Position numbers and translations under genes: made by a program
The notes under the pieces: model-generated
Seen by the model: only the letters and a program-made list of their open reading frames with translations
Databases searched by the model: none
Told to the model about the DNA's origin: nothing
Shown: positions 6,968-8,811 of the stretch, one piece after another
How positions within the stretch are numbered: the stretch's first letter is position 1
Layout of the letters: each line of letters begins with the position of its first letter
From: JBHIER01 sp046760705 [NCBI: bacterium]
Lineage (GTDB): Bacteria > JBHIER01 > G020348925
DNA: 8,811 nt
Assembly (NCBI GenBank): GCA_046760705.1
Contig: JBHIER010000112.1
Coordinates: 1-8,811, forward strand
Reading direction: 5' to 3'

Positions 6968-7412
6968 CTATTTTTCCGATTTTTCTACGAAAAATCTCTG
7001 ATCAATTGAAAAGTCGAAATAATAAAGATAAGGGCCAATCCACTTTTTATAATACCAAGTATGAAAACCTGATGAGGCAGAAAGAATTAATATTCCCGGT
7101 GTATTTCGGGAAAGAGCATCTTGAAATTCAACGGCGTTAAGTGGCACGCCATCAAGCTCAGGGATAGCGTCAAATTGTGCATCAACAAATACCCATTTAT
7201 TTGAATTGACGTAGCCACAAGTCAGCAACGACATGTTCTGTATTAGAGCTTGCAGTTTCCACATCGCTCCTTTTCAAAGTAAGGAGGCGAGAGGGCATGC
7301 CAAGAGTTCCGGGCCATGCTGCCACCACAATAGCATATTCCACACACCTAAATCTCTCTCCTTCAGAAGCTTGGTTAGGTGTGGTTATATGCGACTTGTT
7401 TAATAAATGCAC
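6968..7412 (-). pseudogene. Transglutaminase-like protein gene, frameshifted
   Basis: Minus strand, two overlapping frames that together spell a transglutaminase-like (papain-fold) domain. The first frame (7412-7197) carries GERFRCVEYAIVVAAW and LGMPSRLL, the usual context of the catalytic Cys (codon at 7346-7344), then TEHVVADLWLRQF with the catalytic His (7235-7233), and stops at TAA 7199-7197. The second frame (to TAG 6970-6968) carries NKWVFVDAQFDA with the catalytic Asp (7183-7181), then DGVPLNAVEFQDAL and WIGPYLYYFDFSIDQRFF, a tail I know from bacterial proteins of this type. Removing one base near 7196-7204 would read LRQF-(N/K)-KWVFVD without a break, so a one-base insertion is the simplest cause. 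A TGA at 7415-7413 sits right before the first frame, so the 5' part is also lost or shifted. Such proteins may act as peptidases. A sequencing error could explain the internal shift, but not easily the missing N-terminus. Confidence 0.72.
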
Positions 7413-8214
7413 TCAAAGCTCATCTCCGGCGACTGTGAATTCCTCTCCCACCTTTTTTCAGAACATGCGTGTATATCATCGTGTGGTGCCGGAGAAGAAA
7501 CTGTCAGCCGAATTCCCGCGCAGTTCAGTCGCAAGGCGTTCTCGGCCAATTTCATAGCCTCTACATCTTTTCAGAAAATTAAAAGCTCTGGAAGGACTTG
7601 TCAAGGAAAAATTGAAGATTTCCGAAAAAATTCCACTCTGTCCTTTCTGAGTCCCTGCTCTCCCGTAAGGATATTACATCCACTATTCCGTCAACAAAGG
7701 ACGATTTGGCGGGCTCAAGCACATGGTGGAAGAGAAATTGGGGGCCGGGGGTAGCGCAGGATTTCGTAACAGGTGCAGGCGGGACCGCCTCTGGGGTGGC
7801 CATAAAATATGTTGAGCTCATGCTCCCCACTGATCTGATAATTGAGCAACACGGGTTTTGCCTCTCAATACGATTACCCTCCGTTTCTTCAGCTCGGGTA
7901 AGAGTTGCACCGGCCTGCGTGCGAACACCCACAGGCAGGCAACTCCTGCCCCAGCACGGTGTGCGCCCTACTAAAAGCGCGGCTACGGCATCCGCCTAAT
8001 GGAGATTTCTCCTTACAAATGAGCTTTGGCTGAAACTTGTTTGTCCCCTTTTCGGTCTAAGAATGTCTAAAGTGTCTTCTATTACCATTATCTTCAGGGA
8101 GAGGAGGGACTAAAATGTGACGATACCTCTATCAACCTTTTTTGTCAGCGAACCCTGAGCAGGAAAGATCGGGGTTCAGATTCAAGATATAACCTTTTTC
8201 CGTGGAGGTTAGAA
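7413..8214. other. Gene-poor stretch with coding-like scraps
   Basis: I find no gene here that I can defend. On the minus strand, 7400-7555 holds a 51-codon frame starting MKLAENALRL, in the same frame as the C-terminal half of the transglutaminase remnant; it could be the decayed 5' part of that gene. On the plus strand, 7558-7650 reads LFRKLKALEGLVKEKLKISE and then stops, while the adjacent frame continues with SVLSESLLSRKDITSTIPST and on to about 7860; this looks like a frameshifted gene fragment of unknown family. Two longer open frames (plus 7706-7999 and minus 7579-7932) overlap each other, lack ribosome binding sites and show no motif. From about 8000 to 8214 the sequence is A/T-richer, with only the ribosome binding site of the next gene. 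Confidence 0.5.
7902..7945. repeat. Hairpin-prone inverted repeat
   Basis: GAGTTGC (7902-7908) pairs with GCAACTC (7939-7945), and inside them GCCTG (7913-7917) pairs with CAGGC (7932-7936). The nested pairs could fold into one stem with an internal loop. No T-run follows, and no flanking gene explains it, so its role is unknown. Confidence 0.3.
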
Positions 8215-8811
8215 ATGTTCAGAAGTGCCAGTCTGATGCTGTTGGTTCTGCTTTTTTCCCTCGGAATAAGTGGAATTGTTGAGGCCGGCCCCGACCTTTT
8301 GGTTATGGTGAAGGTGACCGACTCCGAGGACATCAATGTTCTCCGGGAGCTGCCGCTGTCCGTCAATTATCGGGGCGATGGGTATCTCGTTGGTGGAGTG
8401 GACAGGGGTGATCTTGAGCGGTTCGATGGGGCCGGAATTGAGTATGAGGTGATTGATGAAGAAACTTGGTCAGAGCCGTACTATCTGATCACCAGACCTC
8501 AACGGAGAGAGTTGGGACTCATCCCCGATCTGGGGAGGGTTGTTCTTAAGACCGAGAAGGAAGCGCTCGTGAAGACCACCATAGAGGATGCTTTAGAGCT
8601 GGCCCGGGCTGGATTTCGGCTGACGCGGCTCTTTCCGAGACCGCTTCCTCTGATTGAGGAGCGGCCTCAAGCGCAGGGTCGAATTCGGTACGAAGCTCGG
8701 GCAGGCGACGTCATCGGGGCCATCGTGAATCAGGTCTCCTTAGCCACTGTTGGATCATACGTACAGCGGCTGCAGGATTTTCAAACGCGGTTCTTCGCCA
8801 CGGATTCGATC
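8215..8811 (+). CDS. Secreted protein, probable M28-family metallopeptidase N-terminus (3'-truncated by window edge)
   Basis: The frame is open from the ATG at 8215 to the last base (199 residues). GGAGG lies six bases before the ATG. Residues 1-24 form a signal peptide: MFRSAS, a hydrophobic core LMLLVLLFSLGISGIV, and a likely cut after VEA. Residues 26-150 look like an N-terminal prosegment-type region with no catalytic motif that I can name. Residues 169-195 (AIVNQVSLATVGSYVQRLQD then FQTRFFA) resemble the helix just before the catalytic domain in many bacterial M28 aminopeptidase-like proteins, which typically read V-x-x-V-S-x-x-S-x-x-x-Y-I-x-x-L-x-x-F-x-T-R. The zinc ligands would come later, outside the window, so the peptidase call rests on this segment and the overall layout. 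The gene starts a new transcription unit well apart from the operon on the left. Confidence 0.6.
   Translation, partial: MFRSASLMLLVLLFSLGISGIVEAGPDLLVMVKVTDSEDINVLRELPLSVNYRGDGYLVGGVDRGDLERFDGAGIEYEVIDEETWSEPYYLITRPQRRELGLIPDLGRVVLKTEKEALVKTTIEDALELARAGFRLTRLFPRPLPLIEERPQAQGRIRYEARAGDVIGAIVNQVSLATVGSYVQRLQDFQTRFFATDSI

Noticed and set aside
7196-7206. Programmed frameshift in the transglutaminase-like gene
   Set aside because: There is no known slippery heptamer or internal ribosome binding site signal, and the 5' end is also broken, so decay or a sequencing error is more likely.
7343-7383. 9-bp perfect inverted repeat CACACCTAA / TTAGGTGTG
   Set aside because: It lies within the transglutaminase remnant, and a match of this size at this spacing is expected about once by chance in such a window.
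7579-7932. 117-codon open frame on the minus strand
   Set aside because: It starts from GTG without a ribosome binding site, overlaps coding-like plus-strand frames, and shows no motif or domain pattern.
7706-7999. 97-codon open frame on the plus strand; GGTASGVAIKY briefly recalled phage portal proteins
   Set aside because: The likeness is a few residues only, no ribosome binding site precedes the ATG, and the C-terminal part looks like untranslated sequence.
8001-8012. Palindrome GGAGATTTCTCC as an operator
   Set aside because: Short, isolated, about 200 bases from the next start codon, and with no known regulator match.
8142-8193. Promoter for the peptidase gene (TTGTCA at 8142 and TATAAC at 8188)
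   Set aside because: The two boxes are about 40 bases apart, far from the 16-18 base spacing of a sigma-70 promoter.

Overview
The window reads as chromosomal DNA of a Gram-negative-type bacterium. The coding part is fairly GC-rich, and short gaps and ATGA overlaps link the genes on the left. The last gene encodes a secreted M28-type peptidase start. This mix (DUF362, a flippase-like protein, a Dpm1-type transferase, accA, a Trm112-like protein and a peptidase) is seen in uncultivated FCB-group or deltaproteobacterial-type genomes, but nothing here fixes the phylum; that placement is inference.

Bases 1-6079 hold a compact plus-strand run. It starts with a DUF362 protein cut by the left edge. 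Then come a flippase-like multi-TM protein (885-1850), a Dpm1/Ppm1-type polyprenyl-phosphate sugar synthase (1890-2609), and a large fusion of a GT2 glycosyltransferase with a polytopic phosphoglycosyl-transferase-like module (about 2630-4792). accA (4789-5778) follows, and a 55-residue Trm112-like protein (5912-6079) ends the run. The Dpm1-type enzyme, the GT2 fusion and accA are joined by 4-bp overlaps, so they are probably cotranslated. The first four genes look like part of a lipid-linked glycan (cell envelope) pathway. AccA is a housekeeping fatty-acid enzyme drawn into the same operon.

Bases 6080-8214 look like a scar of decayed or mobile DNA. On the minus strand lies a Uma2-family nuclease gene that keeps its ribosome binding site, start and C-terminus but has lost its middle. 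Next to it is a near-perfect 17-bp inverted repeat of REP/MITE type, then an intact 65-residue two-TM membrane protein with a strong ribosome binding site. After a possible terminator comes a transglutaminase-like gene split by a frameshift but still carrying Cys, His and Asp of the catalytic triad. From 7413 to 8214 there is no gene I can defend, only short coding-like scraps and a hairpin-prone stretch.

From 8215 to the right edge a new plus-strand gene begins, with a good ribosome binding site and a signal peptide. It resembles the N-terminus of M28-family metallopeptidases and is cut by the edge before any catalytic residue.

I see no CRISPR array, rRNA or tRNA, and no clear new multi-gene system. 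The most interesting items are the GT2-PGT fusion with a degraded PGT active site, the REP-like repeat, and the two decayed genes.
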